Shown piece by piece: positions 50,831-62,034 of a DNA stretch of 64,000 nucleotides. The notes below the pieces were generated by a model. It was not told the DNA's origin, did not search any database, and saw only the letters and a list, made by a program, of their open reading frames with translations. The position numbers and the translations under genes are program-made. Source of the DNA: Acanthaster planci (lineage: Eukaryota > Echinodermata > Asteroidea > Valvatida > Acanthasteridae); contig NW_019091486.1 of NCBI RefSeq assembly GCF_001949145.1, positions 1,447,591-1,511,590 of the forward strand, in the 5' to 3' direction. Numbering within the stretch: position 1 is the first letter of the stretch; each line of letters opens with the position of its first letter.

Positions 50831-52620
50831 TCCTCATGCATGTGTAAGCCAGATTTCCGTACTTCACTTGTGCATATACATACATGTACATGTACGTACT
50901 GCTATTGCTGAAACTGTGGATTCGAATCCTACCCGTGGGATTGCTTGTGTGTGGGTAAAACTGCTTCCCTCTGACCAAGAGTCTGAGCGAGGGGATGGTA
51001 GTGTTTGACTGGGCCCTTTCTTTTCAGCCAAAATGGCTCACTGAATCCACGTTTACATTCTTCCTAGGAAGCCTGATCGTGGATTGCTGAATGGGCGTGA
51101 TGAGCAGGGGTAATAATGCATGCAGCTCATAAAGTATATGTGCTACAGGTGCATGTAGCGCTACAAGCAATGTTAGCTTTCACCTTTCATGTTAACAAAA
51201 TCAAAACACAGGTCTTGGTACACAGATACTTACATTCAAACCTCAGGCCTCCACAAATGGGACTCTCAACTCTCGAGACACTTGACAGCAATGCAAAATT
51301 CCCAGTAACATTTTGTATGGGATTTGTCTGAAAGCGACTGGTTATCAACACATGTCAGCAAGTGAGGCAGGTGGTTGGTTATTCAGCTAAAAATAGCAAT
51401 GTCTATGCATTCCAATCAGGCGAACAAAACTCAATTCTGAAGGTCAAAGAACTGAAAAGAGCCCTTGACTGTAACCCCTGAATAAAATACCAGTGTCAGA
51501 AAGTATTGTGTGAGGTTGATTCAATCAAAGTTTGAAGTCTGTTTTCTAAATGACGAGACCTCTGGATGTCAAGGCAAAGAATAAAAAGATCTCCATCCCT
51601 GACGGAGAATTCACAAAGGGTTTTCAACTCCAGGCCAAGGTAATTGAACCGCCGATGAGTGCAAAAACAGCAAAAGCAGCTGCTGTCATGGTGTGATTGG
51701 AAAAGTTGCAGGGGGGCCTTACGTTTGGAGCATAACGCACACTTCCCATAGTACATGGTACCATTTGCATATTGCTCACATTCTAGGGTGACTAACCTAA
51801 GAAACGCTGAACTGCAGTATAATCAGACAGATCTTGAGCTGTCATCCCACGGGCATGCTGTGGATGGTGATGCGATGTAAGCAAATCAATACTGTTATGT
51901 AACACTGTGGGGGGTATCCATTGATGAGTCCTTTGGGCGGAATTTCTCAACGCTGGAAAATCATATGCAAATATTCCCCATTTGTTGCCATTGGAAGACT
52001 GAAGCGCGTGCACTCACTGCAATACCAGAATCAAATTAATCAACATGCAAATTGCCTGATCTGGAATGCACCTCGTGCCCTGCACAGCTGGTAATGTACA
52101 GCAGGCCGCTTACACAAACTGCAACCTGAAAAGACACCACTTGACATTCGCGACCTGGACTTCTGCCTCTGCTTTTCCACTCGGCACCGTCATATTATTT
52201 TGATAGCGGGCATTTGGACTCTTGAGGTTATTTCTTTCAAACTCAAAGGACAAGTACATGAGTTGGAGTTAACCCTACTGGTAAGACCGAATTTCACAAA
52301 ATGACACTACATGCACACAGTCAGGTGAATCTGAAATACTGTACCATGTATGCATCCTACATTAATGTACTGATACCCCAATATCTTGTTTCTACGGAGT
52401 CATTTTAAAACCAGTTTGCTGCATTTTTCTGGTTCCATATCTTGTTGATAACCCTTGCTCATATTAGCCAAATCATGTGATGCATATATCTACCCTTGTT
52501 GGTACCATTACATGCCTAAAAGCCTAAAAGTTAGGAAAATTTTTTCAACTTTCTAATTAAAATTTTTATTACAGTTCATATACCGGTAGTTTCCTTTTCA
52601 GAAAATAACAGTGTAGAAGC

Positions 52621-52648
52621 TACCTACATGTACAGGTACATGTAGGTA
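52621..52648. repeat. Composite palindrome with 13-bp arms
   Basis: TACCTACATGTAC, spacer AG, then the exact complement GTACATGTAGGTA. It extends the shared 20-base core by four bases on each side. Confidence 0.85.
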
Positions 52649-52744
52649 ATGGGCGTGTACACACGTGTACTTAAAATATATGGCACTTCGGACACAATAA
52701 TGCTTTGACATCAGCATAAGAGACCTCAATCCAGCAACCTGCTA

Positions 52745-52960
52745 GACTTGGTGCCAAGTTGGTTAAGTGGTTTGATTTTGTTCTCCACTTGTGCACAACA
52801 TGATCATGTAGCTATGCAGCTACATGTACTGTACATAGTCTACACAAGTTTCTGCCGTTGTGCAAGGGACACTGATTGCCTCATCCCCAACTTGCAGATG
52901 ATCAACCGTCCTATTAATTACAAAAATAAAGAATTCAGTTTCAGTTTTGTATGCAACATA
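52745..52960 (+). mobile_element. Probable degraded SINE
   Basis: An A-box-like GCCAAGTTGGTTAAGTGG at about 52752 is followed at about 52860 by TTGTGCAAGGGACACTGATT, resembling the SINE body motif CTTGGGCAAGGCACTT. A short A-rich end (AAAAATAAAGAA) lies near 52930. The B box is not recognisable, so the call is tentative. Confidence 0.35.
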
Positions 52961-53018
52961 TGAGATGATCTACAAGTAGCAGAGTCCAGGTGATCACTAT
53001 TTACAGGCAACCTTACAC

Positions 53019-53827
53019 GGTTGTTTGATTCAAATCAAATGATTTAATAATTGATTTAAATCATGATTTAAATTGCTTGTAAAAAATTAAAATTCATTCT
53101 AAAAAAGTCATGTTAAAGAAACCTCATATTCCTTTGGGTATTGGAAAGGAAGAAACGGCTGAATTTAATATACTGATGCCTTTAAAACATTTTGGGTCAT
53201 TGAATTGGGTCATTTTGTTTATAATGTTCCTCTTTGCATTTATTTGACCCTTACTGGTACATCGTGTACACTTGATATACATATGTACAATCACTCTCCA
53301 TTTTCTATGACAGCATGTGCATGTATACCTGGAATTCAATAGCCATTCCATTTACATGCATTTAGATAATAGGAAATTATCATGGAATTGGAACACCAAA
53401 GACGTGTACATGTTTCAATAAAGTCTCTCAACGTGTTATATAAGGTTATTTATTACCAACTTAATGAAGTACAAGAGTTTTATCTCAATTGAAGAAGCAA
53501 AGATACTGATCTTTAATCATCTTGTTTTATCATTGAATTTGCATAAACAGTTTATTCATACTAACAATTTGTGTGTATTTCAGCATATAGGTAACTGGAA
53601 TAATAAACATTTGTGTTTGATTAGAAATACACAGTTCAACATATGATAAACTTACCCCAGCAGTCAGCTGTGGGTTCTTTAGTTATCACGTAATATTTCA
53701 TGTCTTGAACTTCAAGATTGTACCAAAAGCCTTCTGGATAACTTATACAAAGATTGATTTAAAAAAATTGATTTGAATCAACAAAATCTGATTTAAAAAA
53801 AATCACTATTTTTATCAATCCTGCTTG
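53019..53827. mobile_element. AT-rich transposon-like element flanked by a 10-bp direct repeat
   Basis: The 10-mer AACCTTACAC occurs at 53009-53018 and again at 53828-53837, flanking an AT-rich 809-bp segment in the manner of a target-site duplication. Both inner borders carry inverted GATTTAAATC-like blocks (TTGATTCAAATCAA on the left; its near complement on the right at about 53767-53783). A 9-11 bp duplication is typical of Mutator-like elements, but no transposase is encoded and the class is unproven. Confidence 0.55.
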
Positions 53828-53917
53828 AACCTTACACAGCTCCTGTTCTGAACTACTTTTCGAGATCTATGTCATTGATCGATCAATTAAAAAATGGAGT
53901 CAGAGAAGGTACCGTAC

Positions 53918-54853
53918 AACCATGGAGCTACATGTATTAAACACAAGGAGTGAGCACATTCGGAGATCAAAAGGGTCAATGACGGCCACCGCAAGCCCTG
54001 CACGTGTTGCAAGGACAAAACAAATTACGCACCACTTGCGGGCTATAAGGAATGCTTGGAGTTGCATTTGCAATGGATTGTGGGTACCGCACATGTGTGT
54101 CCATAACGATTCCGCATGTTCAACATGGCCGCCATGAGACGAAAACCACCAACATCGGAGACTTAAATTTCGATAATTTTAGTGATTGTTCTGATATTCC
54201 AATGACAATGAAAGTCTGGTTATGTCTTTACATCCCCAAAACTTCCCTCATAACAATAAACAGAATTACTAACTAATACAAATTCTCCGAAAATACGCGA
54301 CAAAAAAAATTGAAAGAATGTAGCTGGTCCAGAAGAAAATAACAAAACCCACAAAAACATGGGAAGATTCCTTGTCCTTCCTGTCACTGGCCACAATTGG
54401 CTCGGCATGAAACTTCGCCACTAGGATTGTAACTTATGATATAAATATCACAGTTCATATTTTGGGTATTTGTTCTCTATCGCCGGAAGCGCAAAATATC
54501 ATAACTGACTTTAAAATCATCTGGGTTTTGCCAAATAACTACCGCCGATTCGGAATTTTCGAGCGCGTCTGCGGGGATCAATCGCTGACTCCTGAGTACT
54601 ACTGAAGAGAACTACGCATCTTCTTCGTGCATCTTTTCCACCATTTATTTACTCCAGTATGCCGCAGGGAAACATGGCGAGTCTGTGGGCTACCGGCGAT
54701 CACTGTGTACAAAGAATGTCTAAGGTCTTCAACACTGGGGCTGGTGACTAACTGGGGCTTTGTCTAAGGAGCCGACCGGAGCAGTTAATCAGATTACGGT
54801 CTGCAGGGACTTCGTTCTAACTCCTTGTGTTTAATACATGTAGCTCCATGGTT
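53918..54853. mobile_element. Element with perfect 34-bp terminal inverted repeats, 936 bp
   Basis: The left repeat begins AACCATGGAGCTACATGTAT (53918-53951) and its exact 34-base complement lies at 54820-54853. No target duplication is evident. The interior is more CpG-rich than the surroundings, especially 54480-54720, and has no long ORF. A perfect inverted match of this length suggests a recent insertion or recent gene-conversion-like homogenisation of the ends. Confidence 0.65.
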
Positions 54854-55156
54854 CAGCTATTAGTAAAACCCTATTAATGACACTAAGTGTTGTAAAACCT
54901 GAGCAATTATGCACAAGCTTTAAAGCAGTGTCCTCAATGGCAAGGATACACCAGTACATGTTCACTATAACTCAACGTGCCTGGCTGTCATTAAGCACCT
55001 GCCTACTGGTGCATGTACACTGAAAATGGTATGACTACATGTATCACTACTTCAGGGATTTACACTCTGTGCTGTGTAACATTACGATATTATGTTAAAT
55101 ATTCCACAGATGACTCAATGAATCAAATTTATCCCGATGCACTATTTCAATTTGCA

Positions 55157-55517
55157 ATAAGCCTTTTGCGGATTAATTTTGAATAAAATCTGCCATACTG
55201 AGTTATCGTATTACACATGAACATAACGATTTGAATTCCCCACTGTTTCAAACACTGTTGCTATACCTCGTGATTAGGGGCAAGCTTTTGCATAGCGACC
55301 ACCACCTCTGGAATGGACTGGTTCCTTTGTGCCATTCTTATCCATTGAAAAAAGTGTAACAAGGCATCTCTTATGACAACTGAGCAGAAGCTCGCCCCGA
55401 ATCACGAGGTATAAACAGTGTCTTTAGTCTGGGAAATTCAAATCTTGATGTTCATGTGAACTTTCAAGAACTCAAATGTACCAGATTTTATTCAAATTTA
55501 ACTTGTAAAAGGCTTAT
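55157..55517. mobile_element. Fold-back (hairpin) element, about 361 bp
   Basis: Two arms of roughly 130-140 bases are inverted imperfect copies. The inner parts match best: TATACCTCGTGATTAGGGGC at 55262-55281 pairs with 55394-55413 at 19 of 20 positions. Outward the arms share ACACTGTT, GATTTGAATT, CACATGAACAT, TTTGAATAAAATCTG and finally ATAAGCCTTTT. The central unpaired part is about 110 bases. No ORF is present. The structure is that of a fold-back MITE. Confidence 0.7.
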
Positions 55518-58500
55518 CGACTGACATGAGTGTTCCAATTGTTAAACGTCCCAGATCTGCTGATATGCCCCAGCGTATTGGGAGGAAATCCCCTTTTAAG
55601 TAATGGAAGTATCCTCTCATTTACACAAATTTGTACCATTGGATCTCACTGCAGGAAGCAAATGCACATGTATTGCACTGCATGAATAACAGCGCAAGAA
55701 TGTGTTACATAAGTCAAAACTTGGCCAGTTACACGCGAGTACAGCTGCGACTATGGATTTCTGACTGAAGTTCACAGGCAAAACATAACTAGGGTATCTA
55801 ACCACTAGTAGTCAAGTCTGGCAACTTTTAGAAAGTTTATGTCAACAACAGGATATCCCTCAACTTCAGCAAGAAGTGGGGCACACCAAAACTGGGTCTG
55901 AGGTCAAAGGCTCAGAGAAAGGGAAGGTCACAGATCTATGGTACATGTAGGACTGAGGGCTAACCTCTTTGATGAACATGGGAGCGATTGCGGCTGGAGC
56001 CAGTGAGTCATTTGCCCCGGAGGCCTCATGTTCAATCCCCATCCTTTCTTGGGTGTGAAGCCACACCTGCTTAACAGCTTGCTGGCACTCCACCTGCTCA
56101 GTAACTCTTTTCGCTCGGCTCACGCAGCACTCTGCTGTATGAAAACAGCCAGGAATTGAATCCCGTGAGCGCTGTGTTGGAAATACATTGTACACTGGCA
56201 AGCGGGACGTTAACGCCTTCCAACAAGTAGTGTACTCAGTGTTGGTCTGTAAGCTGTGTACATACACGTACATACATGTACATGAATGTACATGTTGAAC
56301 TGGGACGTAAATGTATTTGCTTGACTGGTACAATGTACATGCAGCGGTATCCCAAACGTAGCAAATAGTATTTTCTTTCTTTGGCACTTTGCCACTTACC
56401 CCACAAGATAATGGCATTCTGGCCTGATCAAAGTATCAAGGTTCACAAATCTTCAGTTTATGCATCCCAAGTTCTCAGTCTGGTAACACCACCAGAGGCA
56501 GTCAGGCAAAATAAACTGAAGTCTACCATATTATTAGACAAATCCATCACCGAGACAGAAATGTCTGCAACATTGAAAGTTTCACACAATCTAAATCTCC
56601 TCTCTGGTGTGCGGAAGAGGGAACAGACTGAAGACTTCAAAACCAAGTCAAAACCAGGATGGGGGAGTTTTCAGACTAAGACAGAGGCTGTACTTTCCAC
56701 CAAGTGAGACATCGACTTTGAAAAATGCTGCTTGAAAATGAGGCTTTTCTCAGACTTGTACATGTCTAATAAGCCCCCCCCACCCCAAGGCCGTCCATAA
56801 ATGTGGCTCAGACACTATATCACTCATTGACAAACACAAAGAAAGGGAATGCGCATGCAGTGCACTGAGCCTCATCACAAGCAATGTCAAAAAGTAGGCA
56901 CGCTTATTTGGGGGGGGAGGGGCTGTTCTAACCTCCACCCCATTTCTCAAGTTTTAGTCTCAGGCTTCCGTACATTAAAAGCCAAGAGCTTGAGTATGAA
57001 TCCTGCCACTCACCCATTTCTTTGCTACTATATAGTAACACTGAATTGAGGTGCAAATTTGGAACCAACAGTGACTGTTTGCAACTGACTCTGGAGCTGG
57101 GGGACGGAGTAACAATGATGCCAAGATTTGGAGAATGGCTCAAACCTTTACATGTACGGTACCGGTACATGTACCTTTGTATAAGCCTCGGCTCTCAGGA
57201 TATGCCCTATGTGTATGTGTAGTAAAGATTTCTTTTACACAGGACGTTGAGGGCAAGACAGGAAAGCCAGCATCACATAATCATGAGCTGCCGTGACTTT
57301 CAAAGTAGCATTAAGGCCAACCCTTTCCCGTGTTTGAATCATTTCCGAGGGAGGGGGAGGTTAGTTGAGGCAAAGGTCAGTTGGGGACAGCGACAGAAGC
57401 AACATCTGTCGGCGAGTGGGGTGGAGACAGACTCAAGCAACCATTCATAGGATATGATTGGTCGTGTAGTTCACAGCTGACCGAGATTCTCTACGTGCTC
57501 AGCCGTGAGGCAAAACCTGAATGTAGGGAGGGTTAAACCTTTACGAAGGGAACTCGGAGGGGGATGGGGAAACTCCATTTCGTCATGGGGTGAGGGCAGA
57601 TAATGTGGTTATCGATGTGGTTGAGGAGGGCTTACCAAATCATTATGGGGAGCAAGTTAGTCAACTGAAATTTCCTGAACTTTCATGAACTTCATTCCAC
57701 AATTCACGTACATGATGGCACCACCCAGTCACAGAACCACTGTGCACAAACTTTAAAGTTAGCCGGTAACCACCATATTCAGTTATATGTACAGTCCTGA
57801 CATCGTACAAATCCAGGCACAGTGGTACAGATTCACAATATGTCTCAGCATACAATGAATCTCTCCCAGATTGGTGTCAACATGTGACAAATTATGTAAA
57901 AAATGATCAAAATAATGTACAGGTCATTTTGAATATGTTCAAAAGCATTTTAACAGTAAGCTTGTCCAAACTGGCAAAAGTGCATGAATCATATAAAATA
58001 CATGTACAATGTACTCTTATGTGGCCAAAAAAGCTTGTCACCTCAATCCCATACACTGGTATTCAAACAGCTATGGTCCATGGTTTCTATAGACGTAAAG
58101 AGACAACTGGCACCCTTGGTTTCACTACAATCTATTACTGTGACCACATCTCATAAAAGGAGTGTAAGGGCCATTTCTGAAGTAATCTTCATATTTCTTG
58201 CATTCCTGTACACATGTATTTAGAAAGACCAAACTGATCCCTTTGTCTGGATGTCTCACTCAGTTTGGCAATGCAACGAAAAAATTGACATTTGGTGGGT
58301 GAAAAATGCTCAGGGTGAGTAATGATGGACATTTTGCAAGATTCTTGTCAAGGCTCTTCACAACTTAACTCATTCTGTTGGCTTGGGTCACATTTTGCTT
58401 TGAAGGATTATTAAATGCCATGGACTACAGCACAGCAGGTACCAATTGCTGTACCGGTAACTCTGATAAGAAAATGTAGTGTGCAGCAGTTTCATGATGA

Positions 58501-60669
58501 TGGTCTGGGATCAGACCCTCATGAAATCCTGTGTGGACAGATGTAGAATTGTACAAAAATAACAAGCAATAGGACAACAACTCTCGCCTTCTTTCGCGGA
58601 TATTTCCTTAACTACATGAAATATGGATATGAACATTTTATTGATGGATAGAAAAACATGAGCCCTTTCAGATTGCACCAAGATTAACAGAATTGGACAA
58701 TTTACAGGTCAATTTATGCTCCAATATATGCAGACATCTTTGCGTGGGAACAGAACCTTTGGACAAAGTCCAAGACACTGTCAAATTATGTTACCTGAAA
58801 TAACCGTTAAGTTACATATTTTGCCATCTAAAGAGATTGCTACCGAAATGTAGAGTTTGCTTGAATTAAATTGGATTATTTGATACAGAATGATCATATG
58901 TGGGCATGATTTGTACATCAGTAGGAGATTCTCTTGATGTACAGTGTACAATTGTGAAAGTAATGTTGTTTCAAACGCAATGCAGTTCAACTGAATAAGA
59001 ACCATTGTGACTTATGCCGATGTGAAATGGAAACTTTCAAGTAATTCCGGGCATTAATTAATAGATATGAAACTTGTACATGATAATATTGAATTTATTG
59101 ATATAGATGGCCGCAACCTTTGGGGTTTGAGAATTCCCCTTACATTCACTCCTACGTGTATATAAGATAATTCTGGGTAGCCTGTAAACACCTGAAGTCA
59201 AGCTGTCCTTGAGAGGAGACTACGCCTGACTCTGAAACCTGGCTGGAACACCACGGAACCAGCCCAACGCACCATTACAGAGTGGAAACCCACAGTTTCA
59301 CTTATCGAGGGAGTAACCATGTTTATCATGGACTCACTGAGTTTGATTAAACAAATGAATGTAACAATTATGCATAATTAAGTTGTCCTCTCGCAATTCT
59401 GGTTGAAGAGTAAAGTAATAAGTTACAGGTAATTTATCACTTCAAATTTAAGGACGCATCGACTTTGACTTCATTGTAAATAGTGTACATAATCTGGAAT
59501 TGCAAATACACAAGCTTGAATTTTACAGACTGGTCTCATGTCACTTTTTCAGCTGTCTGAGGTACATGTATCTTTACCCCGAGTCATCACTAACATACAC
59601 GGTATGGCCAAACTGTTCAGATTAGAGAAGCGGTGAAACCCTCATGAAATCCTGTTTAACGAGACTGTCCTATGGTCAGAAGAGAAGCTGTGCTGACCTT
59701 GGGCTTATTTTACTGTGCAGATGTAGGAAGAGAGTCAGGAGATATATTCTCCCCAACTGATCTCAATCATGAATTCTAACATCCAAACATTTGTTGCTGG
59801 AGTCTCCGTGTCGTGGATGGAGTTCGCATCAGCAGGAAAAAAGCATGGGTGTGGTTAGCAGCACACCAGGGCATTGGTCTTAGGATGGTAACTTGACACA
59901 ACACTGTGATTTTAACCCTAGACAAAGTTTGCGGACCCACCACCATTTAAACTCATACTGACTGCACTGCCAATACACACAGCTTTTGTACAGGGACAAG
60001 CCCAATCCCACTTAATTGTTCTGACAACATATTTATGCACCTGTTTAATAATCTGTAGTTTGAGGGACAAAACACTTACAGAGAAACACAAAAGTCCCAA
60101 CAATCTGGTCCAAAATATCCAAACAAAACTGCACTTCAATGAAGGGCCGGCCAGGGCAAGCATACGGTACTTGTTCTGTCAGTGTGACATTATCCTGGCA
60201 GCACTGCGTCTTTATTTTTCGACATTGTTTCGTAATTTCTGACCAGTCACAAATAATACTGCCATCAAAATTGCTGAGAAAATGACATTTTTAAATATAT
60301 GATCCAGCGATATCATGAATTAAACAGGAGACGGATTAATCTTTCCAAATATTACAGAACCCTCAAACTGACTTCCACTTCAGTATTTGACTTTGAACCG
60401 TCAAAATAGGAAAGAGCAGAATGCGACTTTATCCTCATTTTGTTGTGTTAGGTAACATATGTGCAAGTCATCTGCATGCCAACACACTTCTATTTCTTCT
60501 TATTGAAGCAACTCAACCTACACTGCCTTGCTGCCGAGGCCTAATTTCCACTGCCTCATTTCGAATTTCACTTTATTTGAGGATTTGACAGATGGATTTG
60601 AGTACAACACTGACTGGCACCCTTTAAGAAGTGCCCCTCCCCCAAAAAACCCAAAATGTGTTCACTTAC

Positions 60670-60822
60670 CTCGGAGCTGAAGTTGACCACCTTTCCGTCT
60701 ACCACCTGTCGCTGGGCGGTCAGCTGGGCCAGGCGTGTGGTGTAGTGGGACTTGATCAGGTTCTCCCGTGACGTCTCGTCGCTCTCGCCGAAGTCCATGG
60801 TGATCCCCTCAAGTTGGCCGAG
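60670..60822 (-). CDS. PPP1R21: PPP1R21 exon (third visible), second C-terminal coiled coil
   Basis: Encodes 51 codons and contains SRENLIKSHYTTRLAQLTAQ, which corresponds to the vertebrate SREDLIKNHYMARIVELTSQ segment, and it ends VVNFSSE where vertebrates have VHFYAE. The donor is GAG|GTAAGT. The acceptor used here is gagaaacag|CTCGGC. A second in-frame AG six bases upstream (ctcggag|AAACAG) would extend the exon to 60828 and add Lys-Gln, and sequence alone cannot decide between them. Both options keep phase 0. The next visible exon begins exactly at the Cys that follows this Glu in the family (..E|CRAL..), so the two exons join directly across a 39.7-kb intron with no residues missing. Confidence 0.92.
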
Positions 60823-61478
60823 CTGTTTCTCCGAGATGGGCAAAAACAATTGGTTAATCACACATTGCCGCTAAAGATCATCTCTGTCCATATTAAACTT
60901 TATTTTACAGTGCACGTATGTGTTGTGCTAAGTCAGGGTGGCCATACCTGCGCAAACCCCACATGGGAAACAGATGAACTAGCCAATTTCAAAACATTTC
61001 CAATCCATTTTAGTCACCAAATGGAAGAATGAGTTGTTATGACGTAACTTCTGACAATTGTCTTGAGGGTTATGCTGTGCCAATTCACACACCTTCCCAT
61101 ATAAACTGACTTGGATTTGGCTGAAAAAATATCCTGAAACATCACCTTCACACGGAGGAAAGTTTCAGCTAAATATTTTTTAGATGTTTGCTTGTTACAG
61201 CTTTTCAAAGCTCTGGTCCTATGAAACTTGTTGGCACCACTTGATTGCTTGTTTGTTTTGGCAGCATCATAGAAGGCCTATATATTCTTTTCTAATAAGG
61301 TGGAAAGCTGAAAATCAGTGTAAAGTCTATTTCTTGAGCATATGTTTAGGTTCTATGAAGCGATATTGACTTGCCTTTTTCCAATCTTGACCCCTACAAT
61401 CCTAAATAAGTACAGCATTTTTGTTCAGATATTGAAATCAACCTATTTTGTAGGTCGACTGAGGTCATCTTGACTCAC
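60823..61478 (-). other. PPP1R21 intron, 0.66 kb
   Basis: A short AT-rich intron with donor GTGAGT and acceptor aaacag. An alternative acceptor six bases further into the intron would trim it slightly. No repeat or gene was recognised. Confidence 0.85.
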
Positions 61479-61655
61479 CATGGAAGTGTCCACCTGAGGT
61501 TCTGTCTTGCCCTTGGCCGGGGCCCTGCTGGGTATGGTGTCCACTTCCACGGCCTTGGCCATGGCTTGGGCCACCATGGACTCCTGGTCGATCGGACTGG
61601 TCACTTTACCACCGGAGCGCAATCTCTTCAGTTCAGCCTCCAAAACAACGCATTT
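61479..61655 (-). CDS. PPP1R21: PPP1R21 exon (second visible), variable linker
   Basis: Encodes 59 codons, KCVVLEAELKRLRSGGK... to ...TEPQVDTSM. The start continues the coiled coil with a heptad-like pattern. It then becomes an Ala/Pro/Lys-rich, probably disordered linker, which corresponds to the poorly conserved stretch between the two C-terminal coiled coils of PPP1R21. The acceptor on the minus strand is ggtccaccag|AAATGC and the donor is ATG|GTGAGT; both are phase 0. The assignment rests on position, phase and codon character more than on sequence identity, because this is the least conserved of the five exons. It lies 1,550 bp downstream of the previous exon. Confidence 0.85.
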
Positions 61656-62034
61656 CTGGTGGACCCAACAAAAAAAATGGTTCAGGAAGGGCAAATAACT
61701 GGCTGGAGCAACACACCTCAAAAAAACAAAACAAAAAACTGGTCAAATCTGTAATTTTTTGAATGAGTGATTCTTGCAGACAGATGTAACCACAAGAATT
61801 ATGGAAGGTACCGGGTAAGTCACAGCTTAAACACGGAATGAGACTGAAACCAAATTGGTCATCTCCCCATTCTGAAGCATGTTCATGTCAAGGATGACAT
61901 TGTGGTCAATTTTACAGGCAAGTTGCCGCATCATTTCTTTTCATACTTGGACCGTGGAAATACAATTCCTGCAGCTGGGAAACTGAGCACATGACTTTAT
62001 GAATGTATTTCAACATTTTTTGTGTGTCAGGTGC

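Larger units (their letters stand above)
20976..60669 (-). other. PPP1R21 giant intron, about 39.7 kb
   Basis: Runs from donor GAG|GTAAGT to acceptor ggatgcag|TGC. The flanking exons join at a residue pair that is adjacent in vertebrate PPP1R21, so no exon appears to be missing. It holds the LINE relic, two or three SINE pieces, a third copy of a dispersed repeat, the Harbinger-like element, a cluster of inverted-repeat elements at 52.7-55.5 kb, a partial exon duplicate and one unassigned coding-like exon. The remainder is AT-rich single-copy-looking sequence with homopolymers and ACATGTAC clusters. No complete nested gene was recognised on either strand. Confidence 0.8.

Noticed and set aside
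53464-53646. Plus-strand ORF inside the AT-rich element
   Set aside because: Low-complexity AT-rich translation with no transposase motif.
55866-56417. 183-codon minus-strand ORF, among the longest in the window
   Set aside because: The translation is dominated by ACATGTA-derived Tyr/Val/His/Cys stretches and SINE-like sequence, with no protein-family resemblance.
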